A program made the translations under genes and the position numbers. From Paenibacillus alkalitolerans (GTDB lineage: Bacteria; Bacillota; Bacilli; Paenibacillales; YIM-B00363): a DNA stretch of 64,000 nt. The stretch lies in contig NZ_JAEMXM010000004.1 in NCBI RefSeq assembly GCF_016482785.1, forward strand, positions 248,001-312,000, read 5' to 3'. Shown piece by piece: positions 51,976 through 62,548 of this stretch. Below the pieces are notes generated by a model that saw only the letters and a list, made by a program, of their open reading frames with translations, was not told the origin of the DNA and searched no databases. Numbering within the stretch: the stretch's first letter is position 1; every line of letters starts with the position of its first letter.

Positions 51976-52872
51976 GTGTTAAGAGATTGGTTTACACATA
52001 AAAGGAAATACGCCACCGTCCCTTCACCCAACTCGAAGCGCGACATACCCGAAGGTTTAATGATCAAATGTCCGAAATGCGGCGCAATACTTTTTAGCAA
52101 AGAACTGGAGAAAAACTTGAAGGTTTGTTCTTCCTGTGGATATCACATGAAATTGAATGCGTATGAACGGATTCAAATGTTGATGGACGAGGGAAGAATA
52201 TTCGAATACGACGCCGATATGATATCGGAAAATCCGCTTGAGTTTACGGGGTACGAGCAAAAGCTCGAGCGTGAGCGGGACAAGAGCGGTCTGCCGGATG
52301 CCGTTGTTACCGGAGAAGGCACTATAGGCGGATTTCCCGTCGTCCTGGCGGCAATGAGCTTCGACTTTTTTACGGGCAGCATGGGATCGGTTGTCGGGGA
52401 AAAGATTACAAGAGCGATTGAACGGGCCATGCAGAAAGGCTACCCCTTGATCATCGTTTCAACGTCCAGCGGAGCGCGGATGCAAGAGAGTATCCTAAGT
52501 TTAATGCAAATGGGAAAAACATCGGCAGCTATTAAAAATTACAGCGATAACGGCGGTTTGTACATATCCGTGTTGACGGACCCGACGTACGGCGGCGTTA
52601 CGGCAAGCTTCTCGATGTTAGGCGATATTATCTTGTCCGAACCGGGGGCTAAACTCGGTTTCGCAGGCCCGATCGTTATCGAGCAGACGATTCGCCAAAA
52701 GCTTCCCGAATCTTTCCAAACGGCCGAGTTTAATTTGAAGCACGGGCAGATTGATAAAGTCGTGGAACGCAAAGACATGCGCACGACGCTCATCCAAATT
52801 CTCGATCTTCACGCAGTAAAGGAGGAACCGGCGTATGGCGGGCGAGATGCCGTTCGAACAACCTCTTATTGA
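51976..52872 (+). CDS. accD: Acetyl-CoA carboxylase carboxyltransferase subunit beta
   Basis: 298 residues. With AccA it moves the carboxyl group from biotin to acetyl-CoA to make malonyl-CoA, the first committed step of fatty acid synthesis. The zinc ribbon C32-x2-C35-x15-C51-x2-C54 is complete. The carboxyltransferase core has SSGARMQE and [16 protein letters not shown] at 51976 follows GTGAGGTG. It overlaps accA by 38 bases, so the two are coupled. Confidence 0.96.
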   Translation: MLRDWFTHKRKYATVPSPNSKRDIPEGLMIKCPKCGAILFSKELEKNLKVCSSCGYHMKLNAYERIQMLMDEGRIFEYDADMISENPLEFTGYEQKLERERDKSGLPDAVVTGEGTIGGFPVVLAAMSFDFFTGSMGSVVGEKITRAIERAMQKGYPLIIVSTSSGARMQESILSLMQMGKTSAAIKNYSDNGGLYISVLTDPTYGGVTASFSMLGDIILSEPGAKLGFAGPIVIEQTIRQKLPESFQTAEFNLKHGQIDKVVERKDMRTTLIQILDLHAVKEEPAYGGRDAVRTTSY

Positions 52873-53800
52873 GCTGCGCAAAAAGATCGACGAACTGAAA
52901 ACATTCGGCCAGGAACGAAATATCGATTTTGCCGACGAAATTGCCCGGTTGGAAGAGCGCTATGCTAAGCTCGAAGAAGAGGTGTACGCGTCGATCACGC
53001 CTGCCCAGCGCATGCAGGTGGCGCGTCATCCGCAGCGGCCCACCACACTCGATTATATCCAGCATATATTCACCGATTTCATAGAATTTCACGGGGACCG
53101 GCTGTTCGGAGACGACTTGGCGATCGTCGGCGGCATCGCGAAATTGAACGGAATTCCGGTTACCGTCGTCGGTCATCAGAAAGGCAAAGACACGAAAGAC
53201 AACATCGCCCGCAACTTCGGCATGCCGCATCCCGAGGGATTCCGCAAAGCGCTCCGTCTTATGAGGCAAGCGGATAAGTTTAAGCGGCCGATCGTAACGT
53301 TCATCGACACGCCCGGAGCGTTTCCCGGCAATGCGGCCGAAGAGCGGGGACAGTCCGAAGCGATCGCCCGCAATTTGCTTGAGATGGCCGGATTCGGAGT
53401 GCCGGTCGTCGCCGTCGTTATCGGCGAGGGAGGCAGCGGCGGGGCGCTCGCGCTAGGTGTCGCAAACCGCGTGCTCATGCTGGAAAATTCGATTTACTCC
53501 GTTATTTCTCCGAACGGCGCAGCCTCTATTCTTTGGAAGGATGCCTCGAAAGCGGACCAAGCGGCCGAAGCGATGAAAATTACGGCTAAGGACATGCTCA
53601 ATTTCGAAATTGTGGAAGAAATCATTCCGGAGCCGAAGGGCGGAGCGCACCGCGACGGGGAAATGCAAGCCGCCGCGATCAAGACGTCGTTGTGGAATCA
53701 TTTGCAGCAGCTGCGCGGCATGTCTTCGGAGCAGCTTCGTCAAGACCGTTATCATAAATTTAGGAAAATAGGAAAGTTTACATCCATTCAACATTCCTGA
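52835..53800 (+). CDS. accA: Acetyl-CoA carboxylase carboxyltransferase subunit alpha
   Basis: 321 residues, partner of AccD in a heterotetramer. Family segments are [41 protein letters not shown] and [21 protein letters not shown] at 52835 lies inside accD behind AAAGGAGG. In Bacillus pfkA follows directly; here the next gene is pyk after 116 bases with no obvious terminator. Confidence 0.96.
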   Translation: MAGEMPFEQPLIELRKKIDELKTFGQERNIDFADEIARLEERYAKLEEEVYASITPAQRMQVARHPQRPTTLDYIQHIFTDFIEFHGDRLFGDDLAIVGGIAKLNGIPVTVVGHQKGKDTKDNIARNFGMPHPEGFRKALRLMRQADKFKRPIVTFIDTPGAFPGNAAEERGQSEAIARNLLEMAGFGVPVVAVVIGEGGSGGALALGVANRVLMLENSIYSVISPNGAASILWKDASKADQAAEAMKITAKDMLNFEIVEEIIPEPKGGAHRDGEMQAAAIKTSLWNHLQQLRGMSSEQLRQDRYHKFRKIGKFTSIQHS

Positions 53801-53916
53801 ATTTTCCGACTCGCCGGCGCGGAAGCCATATTCGCTCCCGGCGTTCTTTGTGCGTAAAGGACCCTAACGGGTTGTATAAATATTAGCACGTAAGGCAAAG
53901 GGAGGAGACCATACTC

Positions 53917-55671
53917 ATGCGTAAAACAAAAATCGTCTGCACCATCGGTCCGTCATCCGAATCACCGGATAACATCAGAAAATTGATCGAAGCCGGCATG
54001 AATGTCGCCCGCTTGAATTTCTCGCACGGCGATTTCGAAGAACACGGGGGCCGCATCGCCACCATCAAGAAGACCCGGGAAGAAATGGGCACAACGGTAG
54101 CCATACTGTTGGACACGAAAGGTCCGGAAATTCGTCTGGGCAAGCTGAAAGAAGAGCCGATCGAGCTTCAGCAAGGCGATTCGATCACGTTGACGACGGA
54201 AGAAATTTTGGGAGACAAGAACCGCGTGCCGGTAAGCTATAAGCAGCTGCCGCAAGACGTGCATGTCGGTTCGACGATATTGGTCGACGACGGCCTCATC
54301 GGCTTGCGCGTCAATAATATCGAAGGAACGGAAATTCATTGCAGCGTCATCAACGCCGGACCGATTAAAAGCCGCAAAGGCGTGAACGTACCGGGCGTGC
54401 GCATCAACTTGCCGGGAATTACGGAGAAAGACGCCGCGGATATCCGCTTCGGCATCGAACAAGGCATCGATTTCATCGCCGCTTCGTTCGTCCGCAAAGC
54501 GAGCGACGTTATGGAAATTCGCGCGATTCTTGAACAACATAACGCAACGCATATACAAATCATCTCAAAAATCGAGAACCAAGAAGGCGTGGACAACCTC
54601 GCGGAAATTCTTGAGGTTTCCGACGGGCTGATGGTTGCCCGCGGCGACCTCGGCGTGGAAATTCCGGCCGAAGAAGTGCCCCTCGTGCAAAAGCGGATGA
54701 TCGAGATGTGCAACCGTGCCGGAAAGCCGGTCATCACGGCGACACAAATGCTCGACTCGATGCAGCGCAACCCGCGTCCGTCGCGTGCGGAAGCGAGCGA
54801 CGTCGCGAACGCCATCTTTGACGGCACCGACGCGACGATGCTGTCCGGAGAGACGGCTGCCGGCAAATATCCTGTCGAGTCTGTGCTTACGATGGCCCGG
54901 ATCGCCGAGCGCGCGGAAGCGGCTTTGCAATATAGGGAAATTTTCTTGAAACAAAGCAACGCGCAGCAAATAAGCGTCACGGAGGCGATTTCCCAGGCTG
55001 TTGCGAACTCCGCTCTCGATCTTGACGCGAAAGCGATCATCACGGCTACCGAAAGCGGATATACGGCGAGAATGGTATCGAAATACCGTCCGAGGGCGCC
55101 GATCATCGCCGTCACTCCCCACGAATCGGTAATGCGCCGTCTCGCCCTCGTATTCGGCGTCATTCCGGTGAAAGGCGTGGAAGCGGGGAACACGGACGAG
55201 ATGTTCGAACAAGCGGTACAAGCCGCGCAACAGATGGGCCATGTCAAGCTTGGAGATCTCGTTGTCATAACCGCCGGCGTTCCCGTCGGGCGTTCCGGCA
55301 CGACGAATTTGCTCAAGGTTCATCATGTTGGAGAACTGATGGCCAGAGGCCAAGGCATCGGCACGCAAAGCGCCACAGGCCGCGTTGTCGTCGCGCGTAC
55401 GGCGAAGGAAGCGCTGGACAAGACCACTGAAGGATCCGTTCTCGTTACGATTGCGACGGACAGAGACTATGTTCCGGCGTTCGAGAAAGCGGCAGCCGTC
55501 ATTACTGAAACCGGGGGCATTACGTCCCATGCCGCGGTAGTCGGATTAAGCCTAGGCAAACCGGTCATCGTAGGCGTGGCCAACGCTACCGAATTGTTGG
55601 CGGAAGGATCGGAAGTATCCGTGTATGCCGAGCTCGGCGTCATTTATTCCGGAAAAGCGAAAGTTTTGTAA
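53917..55671 (+). CDS. pyk: Pyruvate kinase
   Basis: 584 residues; converts phosphoenolpyruvate and ADP to pyruvate and ATP. The catalytic core starts [13 protein letters not shown], with the active-site Lys/Glu region [15 protein letters not shown] and [10 protein letters not shown]. Beyond the usual C-terminal domain it has the extra C-terminal phosphohistidine-like domain of Bacillales enzymes ([18 protein letters not shown]), here with a Ser-His-Ala triad. ATG at 53917 follows GGAGG. A terminator follows. Confidence 0.97.
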   Translation: MRKTKIVCTIGPSSESPDNIRKLIEAGMNVARLNFSHGDFEEHGGRIATIKKTREEMGTTVAILLDTKGPEIRLGKLKEEPIELQQGDSITLTTEEILGDKNRVPVSYKQLPQDVHVGSTILVDDGLIGLRVNNIEGTEIHCSVINAGPIKSRKGVNVPGVRINLPGITEKDAADIRFGIEQGIDFIAASFVRKASDVMEIRAILEQHNATHIQIISKIENQEGVDNLAEILEVSDGLMVARGDLGVEIPAEEVPLVQKRMIEMCNRAGKPVITATQMLDSMQRNPRPSRAEASDVANAIFDGTDATMLSGETAAGKYPVESVLTMARIAERAEAALQYREIFLKQSNAQQISVTEAISQAVANSALDLDAKAIITATESGYTARMVSKYRPRAPIIAVTPHESVMRRLALVFGVIPVKGVEAGNTDEMFEQAVQAAQQMGHVKLGDLVVITAGVPVGRSGTTNLLKVHHVGELMARGQGIGTQSATGRVVVARTAKEALDKTTEGSVLVTIATDRDYVPAFEKAAAVITETGGITSHAAVVGLSLGKPVIVGVANATELLAEGSEVSVYAELGVIYSGKAKVL

Positions 55672-55697
55672 GTCATTCATATCAATCTAACCTGTTT

Positions 55698-55727
55698 GGC
55701 GGCGCATACATAGCGCTGCCTTTTTTT
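55698..55727 (+). terminator. Intrinsic terminator of pyk
   Basis: GGCGGCGC (55698-55705) pairs with GCGCTGCC (55713-55720, one G-U) and is followed by seven T. Confidence 0.85.
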
Positions 55728-55748
55728 CAAGAGGAAAGGAGTAGCGCA

Positions 55749-56189
55749 ATGAAGCGAGAGAGAGATTGGCATACGTGTTCACTGCGCGTTCGTTATTCGG
55801 AAACGGACCAGATGGGCGTCGTATACCATGCCAACTATTTGACATGGTTTGAAATCGGAAGAACCGAATTTATCCGGGAGAAGGGTATGGCGTACAAGGA
55901 AGCGGAATCGTTAGGTTTGTTGATGCCCGTGGTCGACGTACAAATTCGCTACCTTCATCCGGCACGTTACGACGATGTTGTAGAAGTGCGGACCCGAATC
56001 GCGGAGCTCGGCGCGATCCGGATGAGATTCGAATATGAGATCCGGAATGCCGTGCAATCCGGCGCGATTCTTGCGACCGGCCGCACCGAACACGTCTGGG
56101 TCGGCAAAGATTGGAAGCCGGTTCGCTTGGCCAAAGCGGCGCCCGAAATTTACCGGGTGCTGCTTGAAACGGCTCGTGAAACGAATTGA
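55749..56189 (+). CDS. Acyl-CoA thioesterase (YbgC/4HBT family)
   Basis: 146-residue hotdog-fold thioesterase. RYSETDQMGVVYHANYLTWF is the 4HBT active-site motif with the catalytic Asp, and FEIGRTEFIRE and RYLHPARYDD follow as in YbgC. It should hydrolyse acyl-CoA thioesters; chain length cannot be read. ATG at 55749 follows GAGGAAAGGAG. fxsA begins 22 bases downstream. Confidence 0.88.
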   Translation: MKRERDWHTCSLRVRYSETDQMGVVYHANYLTWFEIGRTEFIREKGMAYKEAESLGLLMPVVDVQIRYLHPARYDDVVEVRTRIAELGAIRMRFEYEIRNAVQSGAILATGRTEHVWVGKDWKPVRLAKAAPEIYRVLLETARETN

Positions 56190-56211
56190 CGACAAAAGGA
56201 GGAACGCAAAC

Positions 56212-56607
56212 GTGTTTCGAATCATTGTCATCCTTATGGTTGTAATTCCCGCGCTGGAAATATGGTTCATGCTCGAGCTCGGACAATTGATCGGCGGTTG
56301 GCAAACGTTCTTGCTTATTTTGCTGACGGGATTTATCGGCGCATTCCTTGCAAAGAGCGAATCCCGGCGCGTATTGGCGTATGCCCGCAACGAGCTGTCC
56401 AGAGGGCATATTCCGACGGAAACGATATTGGACGGCATTTCGATTTTTGCAGGCGGTTTGCTGCTGCTCACTCCCGGGTTTTTGACCGATACGATCGGCT
56501 TTCTGCTGCTGTTTCCGGTTACGCGGGTCATTTTCAAAGCATGGTTGGCAAAATGGCTTCGCAGACGGATCGACAGAGGCCAAATCTCATTCTTTTTTCG
56601 GCGTTAG
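56212..56607 (+). CDS. fxsA: FxsA family membrane protein
   Basis: 131 residues. The start FRIIVILMVVIPALEIWFML, the loop ATP-like FLAKSESRRVLA, then GGLLLLTPGFLTDTIGFLLL are the FxsA signature; three or four membrane helices and a basic tail. In E. coli FxsA is linked to phage exclusion; in Bacillales it is a conserved neighbour of pyk with no firm role. GTG at 56212 follows AGGAGG. Confidence 0.9.
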   Translation: MFRIIVILMVVIPALEIWFMLELGQLIGGWQTFLLILLTGFIGAFLAKSESRRVLAYARNELSRGHIPTETILDGISIFAGGLLLLTPGFLTDTIGFLLLFPVTRVIFKAWLAKWLRRRIDRGQISFFFRR

Positions 56608-56710
56608 AGGCGGGTGCGGGAAGGATTGGCGCGGGCGCGGGCAGAATATTACAGTACATGATCCGTGTATCCATGGGTCGCGGATGTATCGGCTCAAGAG
56701 GTGAGGCATA

Positions 56711-58810
56711 ATGGCGAAAAATGAAGAAAAAGCGGCGCGCGACGTCAGCAACAGGTATGTGAACCGGGAGTTGAGCTGGATTCAATTCAACCGCCGGGTG
56801 CTTGAGGAGGCGCAGGATCCGGAAATTCCTCTCTTGGAGCGCATCAAATTTTTGTCGATCGTGTCGACTAATTTGGACGAATTTATGAGCGTCCGCGTGG
56901 CGGGCATTATCGATCAAATCAAGGCCGGGTACCAGAAGAAAGATTTTTCGGGCTACACTCCTTCCGTATTGGTTAAACGAATTATGAAACTGGCCGAAGA
57001 GCTCGTCGACGACCAATACCGCACTTACCGGGATGTGATGCGGCAGCTTGCCAAAGAAGGCATCTGTTTCGTCCACTCATACGATGATTTGAATGCATCT
57101 CAACAAAAAGCGATGGATCAGTTTTTCCACGAAATTGTATTTCCGGTGTTAACGCCGATGGCCGTCGACCAGAGCCGGCCATTTCCGCTGGTGCACACTT
57201 TAGGCGTGTACTTGGCAGTAGTTCTGCGCCGGGAAGGCGACGATCCGGAGGACGAGCCGTATTTCGCAATTGTGCAGGTGCCGTCCATATTGCCGCGGTA
57301 TATCGAGCTTCCGCTCCGGTTGAACAGCAAGAAAACGGAAATGATGCTGATAGAGTCCGTTATCAAGCGCCACATTCGCACGCTGTTCTCCGGTTACGTT
57401 CCGGTTTCGGTTCATGCATTCCGGTTGACGCGCAATGCGGACTTAACGTTGAACGAAGAAGGCGCCGAAGATTTATTGGAAGAGATCGAGAAAGAGCTCC
57501 GCAAGCGCAGGTGGGGTTCGCCGGTCCGGCTCGAAGTGGAGCGGGGGATGCATCCTTTCGCGCTCGAGATGTTAACGGGCGAGTTTGAGGTCGGCGACAA
57601 CATATTCGATTTCGACGGGCCGCTCGATTTAAGCTTTCTGATGAAGTTTTCGGTAAGTTTGCAGGGATACGACCATTTGCGGTATCGCGACATCAAACCG
57701 GTGTACCCGAAAGAGTTTACCGCGGACGACGACGAGCATGTGGATTTGTTCCCCGTGCTTGCCAAGCAGGACGTGCTCGTCCAGCATCCGTTCGAATCGT
57801 TCGACGCGGTTACCGATTTTATCGTTCAAGCGGCGCACGACCCGAAGGTGCTGGCCATAAAGATTACGTTGTATCGCGTGAGCGGAAACTCGGTCCTCGT
57901 TCAATCGCTCGCAAGGGCGGCGGAGGCGGGAAAGCAAGTGACCGTTGTCGTGGAGTTGAAAGCGAGGTTCGACGAAGAGCGGAACATCGCGTGGGCGCGG
58001 AGGTTGGAGAAAGCGGGCTGCCATGTGGTTTACGGGTTGGTCGGCTTGAAGACGCATTGCAAAATCACGCTCGTCGTCCGTCAGGAACAAGGAGGTTTGC
58101 AGCGGTATGTGCATGTGGGCACAGGCAATTATAACGATGCGACGGCGAAGCTGTACACCGATGTCGGGTTGTTTACGAGCCATCCGGTCATCGGCGAGGA
58201 CGCCTCCGCTCTATTTAACGAGATGACGGGTTACTCGGCTCCGCGGCATTGGAAGTCGTTCGGCGTGGCGCCCGCAGATTTGCGGGACAAGCTGTTCGAA
58301 TTGATCCGGAATGAAGCGGAGAACGCGAAGGCGGGAAAACCGGCGAAAATTATCGTCAAGATCAATTCCCTTTCCCATCAGGAGATGCTGGACGAGCTGT
58401 ATGCCGCTTCCCAGGCGGGAGTAAGGATCGATTTGATCGTTCGCGGCGTCTGTTGCTTGCGTCCGGGAGTTCCGGGCTTGAGTGAAAATATTCGCGTGAT
58501 CTCGATTGTGGACCGGTTTTTGGAGCATTCCAGAATTTTTTATTTCGAAAATGCCGGCGATCCGAAGGTGTACATTTCAAGCGCGGATTGGATGACGCGA
58601 AATTTGACCCGCCGCATCGAACTGATGTGCCCGGTGTTCGATAAGAAGCTGCAGCAAAGCTTGGTGAACATTCTTCATCTGTGTTTGGAGGATAATGTGA
58701 AAGCGCGCGAGCTGAAGTCGAACGGCACGTACATCCGTCTGCAGCCTGATAAGGCGGCGAAGCGAAGCCAGTTTTCCGCGATGACGGTCGACAATTGGAA
58801 AGTGTTCTGA
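56711..58810 (+). CDS. ppk: Polyphosphate kinase 1
   Basis: 699 residues; makes inorganic polyphosphate from ATP. The N-terminal domain has NRELSWIQFNRRVLEEAQD, and the catalytic phospholipase-D-like halves hold the phosphorylated histidine H449 in GLKTHCKI and the second histidine H606 in FLEHSRIFYF. VHVGTGNYNDATA is also conserved. ATG at 56711 follows AAGAGGTGAGG. It faces ppx, with a lipoprotein gene between; in Bacillus this spot holds ytvI. Confidence 0.95.
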   Translation: MAKNEEKAARDVSNRYVNRELSWIQFNRRVLEEAQDPEIPLLERIKFLSIVSTNLDEFMSVRVAGIIDQIKAGYQKKDFSGYTPSVLVKRIMKLAEELVDDQYRTYRDVMRQLAKEGICFVHSYDDLNASQQKAMDQFFHEIVFPVLTPMAVDQSRPFPLVHTLGVYLAVVLRREGDDPEDEPYFAIVQVPSILPRYIELPLRLNSKKTEMMLIESVIKRHIRTLFSGYVPVSVHAFRLTRNADLTLNEEGAEDLLEEIEKELRKRRWGSPVRLEVERGMHPFALEMLTGEFEVGDNIFDFDGPLDLSFLMKFSVSLQGYDHLRYRDIKPVYPKEFTADDDEHVDLFPVLAKQDVLVQHPFESFDAVTDFIVQAAHDPKVLAIKITLYRVSGNSVLVQSLARAAEAGKQVTVVVELKARFDEERNIAWARRLEKAGCHVVYGLVGLKTHCKITLVVRQEQGGLQRYVHVGTGNYNDATAKLYTDVGLFTSHPVIGEDASALFNEMTGYSAPRHWKSFGVAPADLRDKLFELIRNEAENAKAGKPAKIIVKINSLSHQEMLDELYAASQAGVRIDLIVRGVCCLRPGVPGLSENIRVISIVDRFLEHSRIFYFENAGDPKVYISSADWMTRNLTRRIELMCPVFDKKLQQSLVNILHLCLEDNVKARELKSNGTYIRLQPDKAAKRSQFSAMTVDNWKVF

Positions 58811-58843
58811 AGTTAAGCCGGCACGGTGAAGAACGGTTAACGC

Positions 58844-58882
58844 GAAAAGAGACCGGAGCGAGAAGCGCTTCGATCTCTTTTC
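58844..58882. terminator. Bidirectional hairpin between ppk and the BsuPI lipoprotein gene
   Basis: GAAAAGAGA (58844-58852) pairs with TCTCTTTTC (58874-58882) around an inner AGCG...CGCT stem. The A/T-rich arms can serve both convergent genes. Confidence 0.6.
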
Positions 58883-59557
58883 TCATTCGGCGGATATTTC
58901 GACGATCGACTGATCCGATAACTCGTCCGCACTTGCCTTGCCGTTTTTCAATTTAGCCGTTATGCTGACTTTTATCGTATAAACGCCTGGACCAACTGAA
59001 TTTCCGTTGTTGTCCTTCAAGTCCCATTCCTCTGAAAAGGTCAGTTTATCGCCTTTTTCCAACGTCTCTTCCGTAATGGCCATGATGAACGAGCTGCCGC
59101 GGGACCACTTGTAAACCTCTTCATTGTTCCGATCGAAAATATCGATATCGTAACGCTGCCCTGAGTTGAAAACAATTTGCTGAGCAACGCCGGATATATT
59201 CTCAAGCGTAAATCGCAGCGATATTTTATCGCCGTCTATGCTTTCCGTTTCCAAAGTTGTCTTAAACAGTCCTTCACGCGGAGGCGATTGTTCTTTCTTT
59301 TCCGGTATGTGCGGGTTGTCCAACGCTCTTTCCCCGGATTTTTTCGCATGTTCCCCTGATTCAGGCACGGCATTCACATCCAAGCGGTTATTTTCGTCTT
59401 TCAAGCGGTTTGAGCCGTCTTCATGATTCTCTATAGGAGCCTTCGGCCCGGATTGGGAGATTCGCTCTTCATCGGGTCCGGCCGGCGTACCGTTAGAACA
59501 ACCGGCCGCAATTACCGCAATAAGGACAAGCCTTCTGCATACTCTTCCTGCATTCAT
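58883..59557 (-). CDS. Lipoprotein with intracellular proteinase inhibitor (BsuPI) domain
   Basis: 224 residues. Signal peptide with lipobox IAAGC, an acidic and low-complexity linker to about residue 95, then an Ig-like BsuPI domain: ISLRFTLENISGVAQQIVF, NSGQRYDIDIFD and EVYKWSRGSSF, matching the family pattern of a hydrophobic sandwich. Although named after a protease inhibitor, most such secreted domains have no tested function. It lies 61 bases downstream of ppx on the same strand and could be cotranscribed. Confidence 0.8.
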   Translation of the reverse strand: MNAGRVCRRLVLIAVIAAGCSNGTPAGPDEERISQSGPKAPIENHEDGSNRLKDENNRLDVNAVPESGEHAKKSGERALDNPHIPEKKEQSPPREGLFKTTLETESIDGDKISLRFTLENISGVAQQIVFNSGQRYDIDIFDRNNEEVYKWSRGSSFIMAITEETLEKGDKLTFSEEWDLKDNNGNSVGPGVYTIKVSITAKLKNGKASADELSDQSIVEISAE

Positions 59558-59618
59558 TGCGCCTCACCTCATGAAATCTAGACGAACGGTGACGGGAAAT
59601 TGTTTCAGTTGGGAATGT

Positions 59619-61142
59619 TTACCCGCTCTCGAACAGCCTGAGCGTGAACCCCCACATTTTGCCGAAATCTCTCGCCAGGGACATGACTTGTTTCCGCTCG
59701 ATCACCCAGTTGGATGCGCAATTAACGGTCAGGAACATCTCCGTGCCGAATACTCGGGCGGATACGGAAGCGACCGGCTGCGTTTCGCTCCGGTCGAGCG
59801 CCGCCGCCAATTGAAGCAGCGAACCGAGCCGGACGACGAGCGAGAAATCGGCTTCCGACAACAAATCGCGGTGCTCCGCGAAGAACGGCCTCGATCTCTT
59901 CTCGCTTTTGAACGAGGCGATCATTGCGCAAATGATGATCTCGCGGTGGGACAACCCGTCGACGCGCGAGTGGGCAAGCAAATAGAATGTGTGCTTGTAG
60001 TAATTGTAATAGTGTATGGAGATGCCGACACGGTACAGCAGCGAAGCGACATGCAAGTATTTGGCGGCGCGTCCGCCTAATCCGTGATAATGTTGAAGAT
60101 CGGCAAACAGCTTCAGCGCAAGCCGGTTCACTTGGCTTACATGCTTGAAAGAAACAACGGGATGCAGCGCCAGCAAATTGTGCACGCTATGCTCCAGCAC
60201 GTCGGTGAACTGCGGCTCCTCCGGGCGGAGCTGTTCGAAGAACAGGCCGTCGCGAAGGCCCGCGCCGCTGATGACGTAGTGCGAAGCGGATGTGCGCCGG
60301 AACAGCGTATGGAGAATAACCGCCCCGGGCACAATAATGTCCGCGCGGTCTTTGGAAAGTCCTTCTATTTTCTTCCGCTTCTCATACGGAGTTTCTCGAA
60401 GCAGCTGCATGGTGGCATCCATATCTTCCGCGGACATTGTGTAATTGTGAGTAAGCGGAAGCGAATATTTCTTTCGTTTTTGATCGATTTTACATAGGCT
60501 TCTAACCGTTCCACCCAGTCCGACCAACGGAAGTCCGGGAGTTTCGGCAATCCAAGGCTCCGATGCAACGGCGCCGTCGACCATGGCGCGAATCGCCTTC
60601 GCTCCTTCGTCTTCAATCTCGCCGTTGCTGCCGAAGCGCTTCATTGTATTTACCGCGCCGAACGGGAAAGATACGCTCTTGACGAGACGGCGGTTGCGAA
60701 ACAGAGTGACTTCCGTGCTGCCGCCCCCGATATCGACTAACAAGCCGTCGCTGATATCAATCGTATTGATCATTCCGAGGAAGCCGAGCCGGCCTTCTTC
60801 CTCGCCTGGCAATACGTCGATGGCCAGTCCGGTGCGCTCGCGCAATGCGGCCGTCACGGCCGCCGAGTGCGCGGCGTTGCGCAGCGCCGCGGTGGCGACG
60901 GCCCGGATCCGGCCGGCGCCTTGTACCGCGCATAATAATTTGAAGCGTTGAAGCGTTTCCGCGATATAATCGAGATCGTTGTCCGAAATCCGGCCGTTGC
61001 CGTCCACGCGTTCGCTCAGACGGGCCCCTTCTTTACTTTCGTCGATAATCCGGTAAGCGCCGGCGGAATTGATTTCGTAGATCGCAAGGCGGATGGAGTT
61101 TGAGCCGATGTCGATAATCCCTATACGTTCCCAGCTGTCCAT
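59619..61142 (-). CDS. ppx: Exopolyphosphatase (Ppx/GppA family)
   Basis: 507 residues; removes terminal phosphates from polyphosphate, or the gamma-phosphate of pppGpp. The ASKHA motifs IGIIDIGSNSIRLAIYEI and DIGGGSTEVTLF are intact, followed by GLGGTVRSL and a C-terminal HD-like helical domain (about 310-500). ATG at 61142 follows AGGAGGG. Convergent with ppk, so synthesis and breakdown genes face each other. Confidence 0.94.
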   Translation of the reverse strand: MDSWERIGIIDIGSNSIRLAIYEINSAGAYRIIDESKEGARLSERVDGNGRISDNDLDYIAETLQRFKLLCAVQGAGRIRAVATAALRNAAHSAAVTAALRERTGLAIDVLPGEEEGRLGFLGMINTIDISDGLLVDIGGGSTEVTLFRNRRLVKSVSFPFGAVNTMKRFGSNGEIEDEGAKAIRAMVDGAVASEPWIAETPGLPLVGLGGTVRSLCKIDQKRKKYSLPLTHNYTMSAEDMDATMQLLRETPYEKRKKIEGLSKDRADIIVPGAVILHTLFRRTSASHYVISGAGLRDGLFFEQLRPEEPQFTDVLEHSVHNLLALHPVVSFKHVSQVNRLALKLFADLQHYHGLGGRAAKYLHVASLLYRVGISIHYYNYYKHTFYLLAHSRVDGLSHREIIICAMIASFKSEKRSRPFFAEHRDLLSEADFSLVVRLGSLLQLAAALDRSETQPVASVSARVFGTEMFLTVNCASNWVIERKQVMSLARDFGKMWGFTLRLFESG

Positions 61143-61350
61143 AATCCCTCCTAAATGAGTGAGAAAGAGATATAAACAGAATTATTGTACCTGAGTTTGA
61201 GCGATAAGGAAATGTTCGTGAAAAATGCTTTATAAACGTGATAATGAAGTTTTATGCCTGAATTTGTTTCTTTATTGGCTGCAATTGAGGTATCATGAAG
61301 ATAGTTAATGATTCCAATGATCAAGATTTGAGTAAAGGAGCGTGTATCTC

Positions 61351-62466
61351 ATGACGGTCACCAAAGGGCTTGAAGGCATTGTCGCCACGACATCTTCGGT
61401 CAGTTCCATCATTGACGGAGTGTTGACATACCGCGGTTACGACATTGACGACCTAGCAGTGAACGCGACTTACGAAGAGGTCGTGCATTTGCTTTGGTAC
61501 GGTAAACTCCCGAACAAAGCCGAGCTAGACAAGCTTCATACCGAGCTGAGCGCGAATGCGGCCGTTTCGCAGCAAGTCATCGACCAGCTGCGGGCATATC
61601 CGAAGGACGCCAACTCCATGGCCGTATTGCGTACGGCGGTATCGGCGCTCGCGCTGTTTGACGAAGAGGCGAACGACATGAGCCTCGAAGCGAATTACCG
61701 CAAGGCGATTCGTCTTCAAGCGCAGCTTCCGACGATCGTAGCGGCTTTCGCGCGCATTCGTCAAGGCCTGGAGCCGGTTGCCCCTAAATTGAACGCCGCC
61801 GTTGCCGAGAACTTCTTATACATGTTGACGGGCAAAGCTCCCGATAAAGTGGCGATCGAAGCGCTCGACAAGGCGCTCGTTCTGCACGCGGACCATGAGT
61901 TGAACGCATCCACGTTCGCAGCGCGGGTCACCGTGGCGACGCTTTCCGACATGTACTCCGGAGTAACGTCAGCGATCGGCGCGCTGAGAGGGCCGCTGCA
62001 CGGCGGAGCGAACGAAGAGGTCATGGCCATGCTCGAGGAAATCGGAGACATGGACAACGTTGAAAGATACATTCAGGACAAGCTCGACAACAAAGAGAAA
62101 ATCATGGGCTTCGGCCATCGCGTATACAAGAACGGGGACCCGCGCGCGAAGCATCTTCAGAAGATGTCCTATGAGCTCGGCAAGCTGACGAACAACATGA
62201 AGTGGTACGAAATGTCCGTGAAGATCGAAGAGATGGTGACGGGCATGAAGGGCTTGAAGCCGAACGTCGACTTCTACTCAGCTTCCGTGTACACGGCTCT
62301 TGAGATTCCACGGGACTTGTTCACGCCGATTTTCGCGATTTCGCGCGTATCCGGTTGGACGGCGCACATCCTTGAGCAGTACGAGAACAACCGCCTTATC
62401 CGTCCTCGTGCGGAATATGTCGGGCCGACGGACCAGAAGGTCGTTCCGATCGCTCAACGGGCGTAA
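61351..62466 (+). CDS. citZ: Citrate synthase
   Basis: 371 residues; condenses acetyl-CoA and oxaloacetate at the entry of the TCA cycle. Catalytic residues are H217 (GPLHGGANE), H256 (GFGHRVYKNGDPRA) and D307 (NVDFYSASVY). Length and sequence are of the short Gram-positive type. ATG at 61351 follows AAAGGAG ten bases upstream; GTG at 61342 is the alternative. First gene of citZ-icd-mdh. Confidence 0.96.
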   Translation: MTVTKGLEGIVATTSSVSSIIDGVLTYRGYDIDDLAVNATYEEVVHLLWYGKLPNKAELDKLHTELSANAAVSQQVIDQLRAYPKDANSMAVLRTAVSALALFDEEANDMSLEANYRKAIRLQAQLPTIVAAFARIRQGLEPVAPKLNAAVAENFLYMLTGKAPDKVAIEALDKALVLHADHELNASTFAARVTVATLSDMYSGVTSAIGALRGPLHGGANEEVMAMLEEIGDMDNVERYIQDKLDNKEKIMGFGHRVYKNGDPRAKHLQKMSYELGKLTNNMKWYEMSVKIEEMVTGMKGLKPNVDFYSASVYTALEIPRDLFTPIFAISRVSGWTAHILEQYENNRLIRPRAEYVGPTDQKVVPIAQRA

Positions 62467-62548
62467 CGAGGCGACCGCAGGTCGTTCACAAGCCTAACGA
62501 GGCGCGTAAGAGGCGAACGCAGCACAATCAATAACACTTGTTTATAAA

